Shown piece by piece: positions 1 to 8,457 of a DNA stretch of 64,000 nt. The stretch comes from Bin34 sp963422415 (GTDB taxonomy: Bacteria; Chloroflexota; Anaerolineae; Caldilineales; Caldilineaceae). The stretch spans positions 1,054,001 to 1,118,000 of the forward strand of contig OY729430.1 of assembly GCA_963422415.1 (NCBI GenBank), written 5' to 3'. Made by a program: the position numbers and the translations under genes. Positions within the stretch are counted from its first letter, which is position 1; every line of letters begins with the position of its first letter. The notes under the pieces were generated by a model. The model searched no databases, had not been told where the DNA came from, and was given only the letters and a program-made list of their open reading frames with translations.

Positions 1-7
1 AGTGCGT

Positions 8-29
8 GGCCTTGCCTTGGGGCAGGGCC
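8..29 (-). terminator. Hairpin downstream of the sugar permease gene
   Basis: A 9-bp stem (8-16 with 21-29, one G-T wobble) closes a 4-base loop 17 bases past the stop of the permease gene. No T-run follows on the minus strand, so it may stabilise the 3' end rather than terminate by itself. Confidence 0.4.
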
Positions 30-45
30 GAAATGGGCCTCGGGG

Positions 46-885
46 CTACACCTTGATCGCCCCTGAGGTCAGGCCTTCCACAAACCAGCGGCTGGTAAAG
101 AGGAACAGTATCACCAAGGGCACGGACCCAATCAGGAGACCCGCCATCAGGAATCCGTAGCGGGTGAAGTTCTCGACCTGGTAGGACCACAGGCCGGGGG
201 TCAGGGTCTGGCGTTCCAACTGGGAGATCGTGAGGGCCGGCCAGATAAGATTGTTCCAGGTGCCCAGGATATTAAGAATGGCCGTGACGCCCAGCATGGA
301 CTTGGACATGGGCAGGGCGATCTTGTAATACCCCTGCCATTCGCTGGCGCCGTCAATGCGCGCGGCATCGAACAGTTCCTTGGGTAGGCTCTGCAGGTAG
401 GTCCGCAGGATGAATATGGCGAAGACTTGGCCGCTGGCCACCCAAGGCAGGATCAGGGACCAACGGGTGTTGAGGAGAGACAGATTCTTGACCAGCACGA
501 AGGAGGGAATCAGGGTCAGGGTGGCGGGCACCATCATCAGGGCCAGCACCAGATAGAAGAGGAATTCGCGACCCGGGTAGCGCAGAATGGCGAAGGAATA
601 GGCGGCCAGGGAGCCCAGGGCCAGCACCCCAATCACGGTCAGGCCCGAGGCAAACACGCTGTTGAACAGGAACATTCTGACGATTTCCCATGCCGACACG
701 TAATTGCGCCAATGCAAGGGCAGCGTAGGCAGAAACGGCACGCGCGCGAATTGCGGAATGGTTTTGAACGAGATGAAGAATGCCATCACCAGCGGCAACA
801 GCGACAGTCCGCACAGGATGGCGAGCGCCAACGCGCGCCAGATATCCGGGGCGCGGAAGCGGCGGGTTGAAGGGTGGGCAGTCAC
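46..885 (-). CDS. Carbohydrate ABC transporter permease, MalG type
   Basis: Membrane-spanning permease subunit of a CUT1-type sugar ABC importer. The 279-residue protein has about six hydrophobic segments, the first near residues 17-40. The cytoplasmic EAA loop that docks onto the ATPase lies at about 170-192 (ELFDAARIDGAS then KIALP). The C-terminus GLTSGAIKV matches the usual ending of MalG-type permeases. It starts 13 bp after the MalF-type gene and is the last gene of the binding protein-permease-permease array. No ATPase gene lies beside it, so the importer probably borrows a shared MsmX-like ATPase; that is inference. The sugar cannot be read from the sequence. Confidence 0.93.
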   Translation of the reverse strand: MTAHPSTRRFRAPDIWRALALAILCGLSLLPLVMAFFISFKTIPQFARVPFLPTLPLHWRNYVSAWEIVRMFLFNSVFASGLTVIGVLALGSLAAYSFAILRYPGREFLFYLVLALMMVPATLTLIPSFVLVKNLSLLNTRWSLILPWVASGQVFAIFILRTYLQSLPKELFDAARIDGASEWQGYYKIALPMSKSMLGVTAILNILGTWNNLIWPALTISQLERQTLTPGLWSYQVENFTRYGFLMAGLLIGSVPLVILFLFTSRWFVEGLTSGAIKV

Positions 886-898
886 CGGGACGTCATAC

Positions 899-1816
899 CT
901 AGAATTCCTGGGTCGAGATGTACTTCATGTTGATCAGCGTCAACACCAAGGTCAGCAAGAACAGGACGACGCCTATGGCAGAGGCGTACCCCATCTTGTT
1001 GATGCTGAAGGCATTCCAGAACATCCACATGCCCGGGACCATCGTCTTGTTGATGGGGCCGCCCTGCGTCATGGCAAAGACTGCCGTGAATTCCTGCACT
1101 CCCCACATGATGGTCAACACGACGAGCAACTTGATCTGGCCCGTGATCAGAGGGAATTCCATGGACCACAGAATGCGCCAGTTGTTCGCCCCATCGATGC
1201 GGGCGCTCTCGATCACTTCCGATGGAATCACCTGCAACCCCGCCAGCAGAATGAGAATGGCGACGCCGTCCACCCAAGGAAAATTGCGCAACATCACCGC
1301 GTACAGGGCCGTGTTGGGATCGGCCAGCCAGGCACGGGTCCACTGCTCCAGTCCCGTGGCAATCAGCAGCATGTTGAGTGGGCCCACCGTGGCGTCGTAA
1401 ATGAATTTCCAGAGCATCAGCAGGACTATGCCGGGAATGACGACCGGCAGGATGGTCAGGAAGCGGAAGAAGAATTTCAGTCGGTAGCTGATCATCCGAT
1501 GCAGGAGAATGGCCACGAACAGGGACACGAAGATGGTGGAGAGCACATACCATAGGGACAGCTGTAGCATGTTGCCCATGGACTGCTGAAACACCTTGTC
1601 CTTGGTGAAGAGCTTGACAAAGTTACCCGCTCCCACCCAGTCCGCGTCCAGCCCCGGCGCCCAGTCGAACAGGGAACGGTACAGGCCCAGAAAGGCCGGA
1701 TAGTACATGAAAACGGCCAGCATGATCATGGTGGGCGCCAGCATCAGGTACCCCATGCGCCCTTGCCAGATCCGTTGACTCAGCGCGGTGCGGCGGGATG
1801 GATGCAGAGAGGTCAT
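899..1816 (-). CDS. Carbohydrate ABC transporter permease, MalF type
   Basis: Partner permease of the same CUT1 sugar importer. From ATG 1816 the protein has 305 residues and about six membrane segments, with the EAA loop at about 200-224 (SEVIESARIDGANN, then EFPLI). An in-frame upstream start at 1864 would add 16 residues rich in His and Pro without membrane character, and it would run into the intercistronic hairpin at 1849-1881, so I prefer 1816. It lies between the solute-binding protein gene and the MalG-type permease in the same orientation, the common order for sugar importers. Confidence 0.92.
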   Translation of the reverse strand: MTSLHPSRRTALSQRIWQGRMGYLMLAPTMIMLAVFMYYPAFLGLYRSLFDWAPGLDADWVGAGNFVKLFTKDKVFQQSMGNMLQLSLWYVLSTIFVSLFVAILLHRMISYRLKFFFRFLTILPVVIPGIVLLMLWKFIYDATVGPLNMLLIATGLEQWTRAWLADPNTALYAVMLRNFPWVDGVAILILLAGLQVIPSEVIESARIDGANNWRILWSMEFPLITGQIKLLVVLTIMWGVQEFTAVFAMTQGGPINKTMVPGMWMFWNAFSINKMGYASAIGVVLFLLTLVLTLINMKYISTQEF

Positions 1817-1848
1817 GCGAACGTGAGGGAAATGATGCGGGCCAGGAA

Positions 1849-1881
1849 GCGGGGAAAGGCGCACGACGACGCCTTCCCCGC
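1849..1881 (-). terminator. Intercistronic hairpin after the sugar-binding protein gene
   Basis: Bases 1849-1861 pair with 1870-1881 (12 bp with a single bulged A) around an 8-base loop. The hairpin sits between the binding-protein stop at 1892 and the permease start at 1816. No T-run follows. Hairpins at this position in ABC operons often protect the upstream message so that binding protein is made in excess; that role is inferred here. Confidence 0.5.
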
Positions 1882-1891
1882 GGGTGCGAAC

Positions 1892-3367
1892 TCAGCAGGT
1901 TAGGCCTTCGCGTTCGATGAAGCGCTCGGCATAGGCGTCGAAGGATTCGGTGATGGCCGCGACGGCATCGTCCTGCGAAAGATGGTCCAGCAGATAGGCC
2001 CGCCAGGCCTGGCCAATCGGTTCCGCCGCTTCGGCGTCCAGCTTGACCTCTTCGTAAATGAACATCTGGGTTTCCCCGATCTGCGTGGTGAGCAGATCGA
2101 AGGGTTCCTGGAATCGCGGGTCCACAGGCACGTTCTTGACGTTGGGCATCGTCGTGCCGATTTCGGACTGGATACTGTAGAGATTGTCCGGCACGGAGAT
2201 GAACTGCATGAGATCCACGGCTTGCGCCAGGACGCCGTCCTTCTCCGCCCGCGTGGCAATGGCCATCTGATCGCCCACGGGACCGCCAATTGGCCAGGCC
2301 GGAGTCGGGGGATCCGTCACGAAGCTGGAGGAATCAGAGGTGAGCAGGGGCGCGAAGAAGGTGTCCCACTCGAAGTCCACCAAGGGATCCGTCAGCAGAC
2401 GCGGGAAGGACCAAGTGCCGTTCTCCATGATGGGTTCCTTCTTGGTGAGAAATTTGGCGTGGGAATCGGTCGCTCGGGTGGTCCAATCCTGCGGCCGGTA
2501 CGACACATTCATTTTCCAGAGCCGCAGCCACTCCCGATACTGGTCCGAATCGGGCACGTAGATCTGATTCTCGATGGCGCAGGCCACTTCCTCGTAGCTG
2601 GCATTGTCGCGGTCGGGATTGACCAGCGGCTCGATATCTCGCGCGAACACCATGCCGCCCAATTGCAGACGATACCAGTGGTCGGTGTCGGAAATGGATC
2701 CGGTCCAGCCGCCGTACGCCCGTACGCCTTCGTCCAGGAAGGCTTGGCAGACATCCAGGAACTCAGCGTAGGTGGAAGGACTGCTCAGGCCCAATTCCTC
2801 GAACCAGTCCACGTTGTAATAGAAGAATGTGGTGATGAGTCCGAAGACCAGGTTGTGATAGCCATCTCGCATCAGGGTTTCCCGGGTGGGGATGGGGAAG
2901 AACTGGTCCACCCAGCGCGCGCTGCCGGCTTCTCCCGACGGGATGTGAGGGTTGGGGGCTTCCATAAAGGGAGTCAGTTCCTGCCACCAGCTCTTGTCCA
3001 GATCATCCTTGACATGCCAGTGGGCCTGAGGCGTAATGTGAGGAATGGTGCCGGCATTCTGCTGGGCCACGGTCCACTCCCTGAATCCCATGCCTTGGGG
3101 TACGCGGATCCATTCCACGGCCGTGTTGGGCGCGACATCCTGATAGGCTTCCAGGACCTGCAGAATGTTGTCATGCGGAATGGGGTTGTCCTCGCCGCGT
3201 TCTTGGGACTGGGTGGGGGTCCAACCTCCCCAGTAGGCTGTCAGCTCTGCCACTTCAGCGGCGTCCCCATCACCCCCTGGCGCCGGGGCCAGGGCACATG
3301 CGGCCAAGGTGCCAGACAGGGACGCCATGCCGGCCAATTGCAAAAAAGCGCGACGCGAAACATTCAT
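1892..3367 (-). CDS. Extracellular sugar-binding lipoprotein of ABC importer
   Basis: Solute-binding protein (bacterial extracellular solute-binding protein family 1) that captures sugar outside the membrane and delivers it to the two permeases downstream. The 491-residue product starts with a signal holding Arg-Arg at residues 5-6 (SRRAFLQ), suggestive of Tat export, and a lipobox LAAC whose Cys24 would be lipidated after cleavage. The mature part is acidic and rich in Trp and Tyr, as usual for sugar binders. It is the first gene of the importer operon and is divergent from the GH2 glycosidase across 690 bp, so the two may share regulation and substrate. The ligand is not identifiable. Confidence 0.92.
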   Translation of the reverse strand: MNVSRRAFLQLAGMASLSGTLAACALAPAPGGDGDAAEVAELTAYWGGWTPTQSQERGEDNPIPHDNILQVLEAYQDVAPNTAVEWIRVPQGMGFREWTVAQQNAGTIPHITPQAHWHVKDDLDKSWWQELTPFMEAPNPHIPSGEAGSARWVDQFFPIPTRETLMRDGYHNLVFGLITTFFYYNVDWFEELGLSSPSTYAEFLDVCQAFLDEGVRAYGGWTGSISDTDHWYRLQLGGMVFARDIEPLVNPDRDNASYEEVACAIENQIYVPDSDQYREWLRLWKMNVSYRPQDWTTRATDSHAKFLTKKEPIMENGTWSFPRLLTDPLVDFEWDTFFAPLLTSDSSSFVTDPPTPAWPIGGPVGDQMAIATRAEKDGVLAQAVDLMQFISVPDNLYSIQSEIGTTMPNVKNVPVDPRFQEPFDLLTTQIGETQMFIYEEVKLDAEAAEPIGQAWRAYLLDHLSQDDAVAAITESFDAYAERFIEREGLTC

Positions 3368-4057
3368 GCTCTCACTTGCTTCCTGTTTTGAGAGGACAGC
3401 GCATCGCCGCGGGCGATGCCTCCTGAAACTGTATCATCAACCTCTGGATTTGCGGAAGTGGTGCATTTGGTTCATGCCGCTCGCAAGGTCGCCCCTTATT
3501 CCTGCAACGGGTTCGGTGTGCGGGATCATCCCGTACTCGGCAGTCCAGGCCCCTGCGAAGACACACACGAGCGGAGCGGACATTCTGAAATTCTTCGATT
3601 TTCAAGGTGGCTGGACCTTGTGGTTCTGCGATCCATTGCCTGTCGCCCGCCATTGAACGGCGGAAAGAGTCCACCTTGCACTCCGGCGCCCACGCATCCA
3701 ACGGGATCTTGGCTTGGAACAAGGAGTGTGAGAATATCTTGAGCGACAGCTTCTGCTTGGCCGTGCGTCCCTGGCGGGAAACTCGGCGTCGCCGGCCGAG
3801 CCTTGCAAGGAATCCCAAGTTCTGATGAACCCGCGTAGGAATGTCAAGCAATTCCCGTGGCCTCCACGGTCTCGCCTTTCCCGCCAGGGGCCTTGCATGC
3901 CGCTCTTTGCTCCAATACAGATAGAGTCTTGCCAAGAGACCCCATACCACTGCAGGCCACTCATGTCCTTGGTGCATCGTCCCCGCGCACAAACAGGCTG
4001 GGTCGGGAGGCAATTTCCGCAAATGGCCTGGCCGCATTTTCCCAGTGAGACATTCCC
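3368..4057. other. Long gap between divergent sugar-uptake and GH2 genes
   Basis: No convincing reading frame on either strand: the open frames have no family character and no plausible start. The space must hold the divergent promoters for the binding-protein gene and the GH2 gene, but I could not pick a good -35/-10 pair. The section 3603-3889 is unusually rich in inverted repeats and is listed separately. Confidence 0.6.
3603..3889. ncRNA. Candidate structured element with nested inverted repeats
   Basis: The strongest pairing is a perfect 13-bp inverted repeat, 3769-3781 with 3877-3889 (CCCTGGCGGGAAA and its complement). It encloses smaller hairpins at 3782-3800 (6 bp) and 3855-3869 (6 bp, 3-base loop) and the self-complementary CCTTGCAAGG at 3801-3810. 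Before it lie 3675-3684 with 3723-3732 (10 bp, two G-T pairs), 3647-3663 (5 bp) and 3603-3620 (6 bp). Short stems are expected by chance in GC-rich DNA; the 13-bp match only 95 bases apart is not. It could be a non-coding RNA, a long leader of the GH2 gene or a small palindromic element. No tmRNA, SRP RNA or clear RNase P signature was found. Confidence 0.35.
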
Positions 4058-6712
4058 ATGACGATTCCCCGCCCTGAGCATCCCCGGCCGGACTTTTGCC
4101 GTGATCCTTGGATCAATCTGAACGGTGTCTGGCGCTTCAAGTTTGACGAGAAACTGGTAGGCGAAGGCCTGCGCTGGCAGCAGACCGGAGCCGTGTCTCT
4201 CGACGGTAACACCATTGTGGTGCCGTTCCCTTGGGAAAGCGCGCTGTCAGGACAGGGCCGTACAGACTTCAAGGGGGCCGGCTGGTACGAGCGGGACATC
4301 GCCATTCCCGCGGAGTGGGAAGGCCTGGATCCAATCCTGCACTTTGGCGCCGTGGACTGGGAGGCGCGTGTCTGGGTCGATGGTCGGCTGGTGGCCGAAC
4401 ACGCCAACGGCTATCTGCCGTTTTCCTGCAATCTGCGGGAGGTGGCGGCTCCGGGGGAAACCGTGCGTCTGACTGTACGCGCCTTTGACATTGCAGACGC
4501 TTCCACGTTGGTAGGCAAGCAGGTGCCGCGGTGGTATACGCACAGCAGCGGCATTTGGCAGACTGTTTGGCTAGAGGGGCGCCATGCCAGCCACATCCAA
4601 GATCTGCCGATCGCTCCCGACTTGGATCGCATGCAGGCTCGCGTCCGTCCAACCTGGAAGGCGCCGGTCGGCAGCAAGGCGAGACTGGAGCTCAGTTCGC
4701 CGCAAGGGCTGTTTGACCCTGTCAGTTGGGAACAGGAGGTGGAAGCGAATGGCGGATATGCCGAGGTGGACATACCCCTACCGGATGCCGTTCTGTGGAC
4801 CCCAGATACCCCCTGTCTCTATGAGGTGGTGGGCACGCTGTTCTTGGAAGGCCTAGGGGCAGTGGATCGGGTCTCCACCTATTTTGGCATGCGCAGCGTG
4901 GGACGCGCACGGTGGGGCGACAACCTCCATGAATATCTCACCCTGAATGGCAAGCCCATCTACCTGCGGGGGGCGCTGGATCAAGCCTTCCATCCGGAGG
5001 GGCTTCATACCTACCCTTCCGACGCGGCCATCAGACGAGACATGGAACTGGCCAAGGAAGCAGGGCTCAACATGCTGCGCTGCCACATCAAGATCAACGA
5101 ACCGCGCTATTACTACTGGGCCGACAAGTTGGGCATCCTTATTCATTACGACATGCCCAGTCCGGACTTGGACTCGCCGCGCATGCGCCGGATTTGCGAG
5201 GAAACCGTGCCGGCCATGATACGCCGGGATTTCAACCACCCGTCCATCATGCTCTGGATTCTCTTCAATGAAACGTGGGGGTTGGCCAATCAGGACACCC
5301 GGGAAGGCCAGGAATGGGTGCGCCAGATCTTCCGGCAGGCTCGGCGACTGGATCACACCAGGCTGGTGGAGGACAATTCACCCTGCAATTACGACCACGT
5401 GGAAACCGACGTGAATTCCTGGCATTTCTATATCAATGACTATGCCAAGGCCCGCACCCACGTGCAGCAGGTGGTGGACAAGACGTTTCCCGGTTCGGCT
5501 TTCAACTATATCGGGGAAGGCAACGTGCAAGGCGCCGAGCCCCTGATGAACAGCGAGTATGGGGGCATCAGCGCCGCCATGGGGGACATGGACATTGCCT
5601 GGTGTTTCAAGTATCTGACTACGGACCTGCGCCGCCATGCCAAAATCTGCGGCTATGTCTACACGGAACTGACCGACATTGAATGGGAGCACAATGGCTT
5701 CTACAAATACGACCGCGCGCGCAAGCTCTATGGCTATGAAGACTTCGTAGCGGGAATGACACTGGCGGATCTCAATGCTCCGCTCTTCGTCGGATTGGAT
5801 TGTCCCCCATGCCAGACGTTGGCGCCGGGATCCGATTTTTCCGCTCCCGTCTTCGTGTCCCATTGGGACGCCGCGCTGTCCCAAGTTCATCTGGACTGGC
5901 AGGTGACACTGGTGAATCGCCTCGGCGAAACGCAGACGGGGCCCCGCGGTCGCTGCAGGGTGACGCCTCAGCAATATGATGTGACGACCTTGGCGGACCC
6001 ACTTGTCTTCCCTGTGGGTCAAGAGGAAGGATTGGCTACCCTAGCCCTGCGTCTGATGGATCCCATGGGTCGCTGTGTGCATCGCAACTACGTGAATCTG
6101 GAAATCTCCGGCGGCCTCTCACCACGGGTGGAAGCCGCTGCGCACGGCGTCGTGGCGCGGTTTGGGCCGGCCGACTTTCAGGACTGCAGCTGGCCCATTC
6201 CCGGGACGTCTCCGGAGGGCAGCAAGACCGGAGGGCAGGGTCCAGGGGCCTTGGACTATGCAGTGCGGATTCCGGATGGCGTGGACTTGGACCGCCTGTC
6301 CCGTTTGGAATTGAAGCTGGAGCTGGGTTCCCGCGCACACATGGGGGAAAAGCTCTCGTGGCCCCCGCGCAACTGGCGACAGCATACGCCGCAAACCATG
6401 GAAAAGCGGTTTCCGACGCAGGTGGACGTGTATTTGGGAGGCGTCAAGGTACGGAGAATACAGCTAGAGGACGATCCGGCTGATGCCCGCGGGGTGTTGA
6501 GCCATCACTATGGGTTTGAACCGGGCTCCTACGGCTACCTGCAACGCGTCGTGGTAACGGGACAGGAGCTAAGGGATGTAGCGCGTTCCCTGCAGAATCG
6601 CCTCCTGTCTGTTCGTCTGGATTCTCGATCTGCGGGTTCCGCGCGCGGCTTCTCGGTCTATGGGGAAAGGGCCGGCAGGTATCCTGTGGATCCCACCTTG
6701 ATCTTCAGTTGA
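4058..6712 (+). CDS. Glycoside hydrolase family 2 protein
   Basis: Retaining exo-glycosidase of the GH2 family (beta-galactosidase, beta-glucuronidase or beta-mannosidase type). The 884-residue protein begins with a sugar-binding jelly-roll domain (about 20-170), followed by an immunoglobulin-like domain and a TIM barrel from about residue 280. The acid/base is Glu405 in the motif ILFNETWG and the nucleophile is probably Glu500 in MNSEYGG; both fit the family pattern. No signal peptide is visible, so it should act in the cytoplasm on imported oligosaccharide. It is divergent from the sugar importer, which suggests a shared substrate. Residues after about 650 have no assigned fold. Exact specificity cannot be read. 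Confidence 0.92.
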   Translation: MTIPRPEHPRPDFCRDPWINLNGVWRFKFDEKLVGEGLRWQQTGAVSLDGNTIVVPFPWESALSGQGRTDFKGAGWYERDIAIPAEWEGLDPILHFGAVDWEARVWVDGRLVAEHANGYLPFSCNLREVAAPGETVRLTVRAFDIADASTLVGKQVPRWYTHSSGIWQTVWLEGRHASHIQDLPIAPDLDRMQARVRPTWKAPVGSKARLELSSPQGLFDPVSWEQEVEANGGYAEVDIPLPDAVLWTPDTPCLYEVVGTLFLEGLGAVDRVSTYFGMRSVGRARWGDNLHEYLTLNGKPIYLRGALDQAFHPEGLHTYPSDAAIRRDMELAKEAGLNMLRCHIKINEPRYYYWADKLGILIHYDMPSPDLDSPRMRRICEETVPAMIRRDFNHPSIMLWILFNETWGLANQDTREGQEWVRQIFRQARRLDHTRLVEDNSPCNYDHVETDVNSWHFYINDYAKARTHVQQVVDKTFPGSAFNYIGEGNVQGAEPLMNSEYGGISAAMGDMDIAWCFKYLTTDLRRHAKICGYVYTELTDIEWEHNGFYKYDRARKLYGYEDFVAGMTLADLNAPLFVGLDCPPCQTLAPGSDFSAPVFVSHWDAALSQVHLDWQVTLVNRLGETQTGPRGRCRVTPQQYDVTTLADPLVFPVGQEEGLATLALRLMDPMGRCVHRNYVNLEISGGLSPRVEAAAHGVVARFGPADFQDCSWPIPGTSPEGSKTGGQGPGALDYAVRIPDGVDLDRLSRLELKLELGSRAHMGEKLSWPPRNWRQHTPQTMEKRFPTQVDVYLGGVKVRRIQLEDDPADARGVLSHHYGFEPGSYGYLQRVVVTGQELRDVARSLQNRLLSVRLDSRSAGSARGFSVYGERAGRYPVDPTLIFS

Positions 6713-6728
6713 CTTGCCCCGACTGGCC

Positions 6729-7064
6729 ATGCCCAAGACCACCTATGAGGACATCTATGCCATGGTGCGGCAGGTGCCAAGAGGGCAGGTGGCGACCTAT
6801 GGGCAGATTGCCCTGCTGGTAGGCCGCTGCACCCCGCGCATGGTGGGGTATGCCATGGCGGGTCTGGACTTCGATTCGGACGTGCCATGGCATCGGGTGA
6901 TCAACCGGCTGGGACGCATCAGCCCCCGTGCTGGTGACGGGGCAGAGCTGCAGCGGGAGCTGCTGCGCCGGGAGGGGGTGGGCTTTGATGCGGAAGGGGC
7001 GATCCCCTTGCCAAAATATCGCTGGTCAGGCCCTTGGGGCGCGGAGCGAGACTCGGCGACATAG
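6729..7064 (+). CDS. Alkyltransferase-like (ATL) DNA-binding protein
   Basis: Member of the O6-alkylguanine-DNA methyltransferase C-terminal domain family. The 111-residue protein keeps the winged-helix DNA-binding face (PRGQVATYGQIA near the N-terminus) but reads PWHRV where true methyltransferases have PCHRV: Trp54 replaces the catalytic Cys. Such ATL proteins bind O6-alkylguanine lesions and, in the cases studied, hand them to nucleotide excision repair instead of repairing them directly. ATG 6729 gives the family's usual start; a TTG at 6714 would add five residues. It follows the GH2 stop by 16 bp and may be cotranscribed with that gene. Confidence 0.88.
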   Translation: MPKTTYEDIYAMVRQVPRGQVATYGQIALLVGRCTPRMVGYAMAGLDFDSDVPWHRVINRLGRISPRAGDGAELQRELLRREGVGFDAEGAIPLPKYRWSGPWGAERDSAT

Positions 7065-7120
7065 AATCCCCAAGAGGGATCAGGGCCTATGGCAGTGCGC
7101 AAGCAGGAAAGGAGTGTTCC

Positions 7121-8101
7121 ATGAAAGCCATTGTTGTTCAGAGTGATCAGCCCGGTCACCCCTTGGTGTGGACCGGGGTGCCGGATCCCGAGTATGCGCC
7201 TGACGAAGTCTTGGTGGAAGTGCGGGCCACGGCTCTGAACCGGGCCGACCTGATGCAGCGGGCCGGCAACTATCCTCCCCCACCCGGGGCTTCACCCTAC
7301 ATGGGGCTGGAAATGGCGGGTGTCATCGGGGCGGTGGGCACCGCGGTCTCCCACTGGCAGGTGGGCGATCGAGTCTATGCCTTGCTCACGGGCGGGGGGT
7401 ACGCGGAACGCGTCAATGTGCCCGCGGCCATGCTCTGGCCCATGCCGGACGAGTGGGATTTCGGCTATGCAGGGAGCATTCCCGAAGTCTTTCTCACGGC
7501 CTATCTGAATCTCTTCATGGAAGCCGGTCTCCAGGTGGGGGACACCGTGTTGATACACGGCGGAGCCAGCGGCGTGGGTACCGCGGGGATTCAAATGGCC
7601 CATCATGCCGGCTGCACCGTGCTGGTGACCGCGGGAACGGAGGAAAAGACGGCACGCTGTCGGGAATTGGGGGCGGACTTGGCGGTGAACTACAAGACAG
7701 GGGACTTTGTGGAGGAGATTCGCGATTTCACCGACGGGGCCGGCGTGGATGTCATCATGGACATGGTGGGCGCGTCATACCTGGAACGGAATCTGAGTCT
7801 GCTCAAGGTGTATGGCCGGCTGGTGATCATCGCGTTACTCGGTGGCGCCACCGCGGCCATCAACCTGGGACAGCTGATGCGGCCGCGTCTGCGCCTGATC
7901 GGGTCGGTCTTGCGCCCGCGCGATATCACGGAAAAGGTAGATATCATGCAGAATTTCCAGAGGCGGTTTGGAGCGCATCTGCGGGACGGACGCATTCAGC
8001 CAATCATTGACTCCGTCTATCCCATCGAGGAGGCCAACGAGGCTCAGGCCCGCATGGCGGCCAATCTGAACATCGGCAAGATCGTGATGCGGACGCGCTA
8101 A
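7121..8101 (+). CDS. NAD(P)H-quinone oxidoreductase, zinc-free MDR family
   Basis: Medium-chain reductase of the quinone oxidoreductase/PIG3 (TP53I3-like) group, a cytosolic NADPH-dependent enzyme acting on quinones or enones. The 326-residue protein has the N-terminal catalytic domain with NRADLMQRAGNYPPPPG, typical of this group, and a Rossmann fold with HGGASGVGTAG. The structural-zinc cysteines of alcohol dehydrogenases are absent. ATG 7121 is chosen because AAAGGAG lies just upstream at 7108-7114. The gene follows the ATL gene by 56 bp in the same direction and converges on tRNA-Lys. Confidence 0.93.
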   Translation: MKAIVVQSDQPGHPLVWTGVPDPEYAPDEVLVEVRATALNRADLMQRAGNYPPPPGASPYMGLEMAGVIGAVGTAVSHWQVGDRVYALLTGGGYAERVNVPAAMLWPMPDEWDFGYAGSIPEVFLTAYLNLFMEAGLQVGDTVLIHGGASGVGTAGIQMAHHAGCTVLVTAGTEEKTARCRELGADLAVNYKTGDFVEEIRDFTDGAGVDVIMDMVGASYLERNLSLLKVYGRLVIIALLGGATAAINLGQLMRPRLRLIGSVLRPRDITEKVDIMQNFQRRFGAHLRDGRIQPIIDSVYPIEEANEAQARMAANLNIGKIVMRTR

Positions 8102-8117
8102 CCGCTCTTCCGAGCGG
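8102..8117. terminator. Small hairpin between the oxidoreductase gene and tRNA-Lys
   Basis: CCGCTC, loop TTCC, GAGCGG: a 6-bp perfect stem directly after the oxidoreductase stop and 15 bases past the 3' end of the convergent tRNA gene. It could serve both directions. There is no T-run on either side. Confidence 0.35.
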
Positions 8118-8131
8118 AACAGGGAACGGAA

Positions 8132-8204
8132 TGGGCCCCTTGGGACTCGAACCCAAAACCCACGGCTTAAAAGGCCGTTGCTCTGCCAATTGAGCCAGAG
8201 GCCC
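8132..8204 (-). tRNA. tRNA-Lys (anticodon TTT)
   Basis: Read on the minus strand, the 73 bases fold as a standard cloverleaf: acceptor stem GGGCCTC/GGGGCCC with one G-T pair, D arm GCTC/GAGC, anticodon stem ACGGC/GCCGT with loop CTTTTAA, variable loop GGGTT, and T arm TTGGG/CCCAA with loop TTCGAGT. The discriminator base is A. CCA is not encoded. The anticodon TTT reads Lys codons AAA and AAG. Confidence 0.96.
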
Positions 8205-8457
8205 ATGTCCCGCTGACGATCCGGGAATATAGCACAGGGACAGGCTGCAGGGATCAATTTGCATGACAGCTGCCGGGCAGTCGCACTGGGGATTTGCAAG
8301 CCTCTCGGGACATCTCCGGCACGAAACATGCGTCTGAAAAGGGTAGCGGATTGCCACGCTGGAAGCTTGGTTCCAGGGCGCGCCGAAACAAGTCGAAACG
8401 TCGTCGGGGAGTACAATGCACACTGGCAAAAAAGTATGTATCATGGGAGGTCTGACC

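Noticed and set aside
1982..3391. A 469-codon plus-strand frame over the sugar-binding protein gene
   Set aside because: Antisense of a clear lipoprotein gene with no protein-family features.
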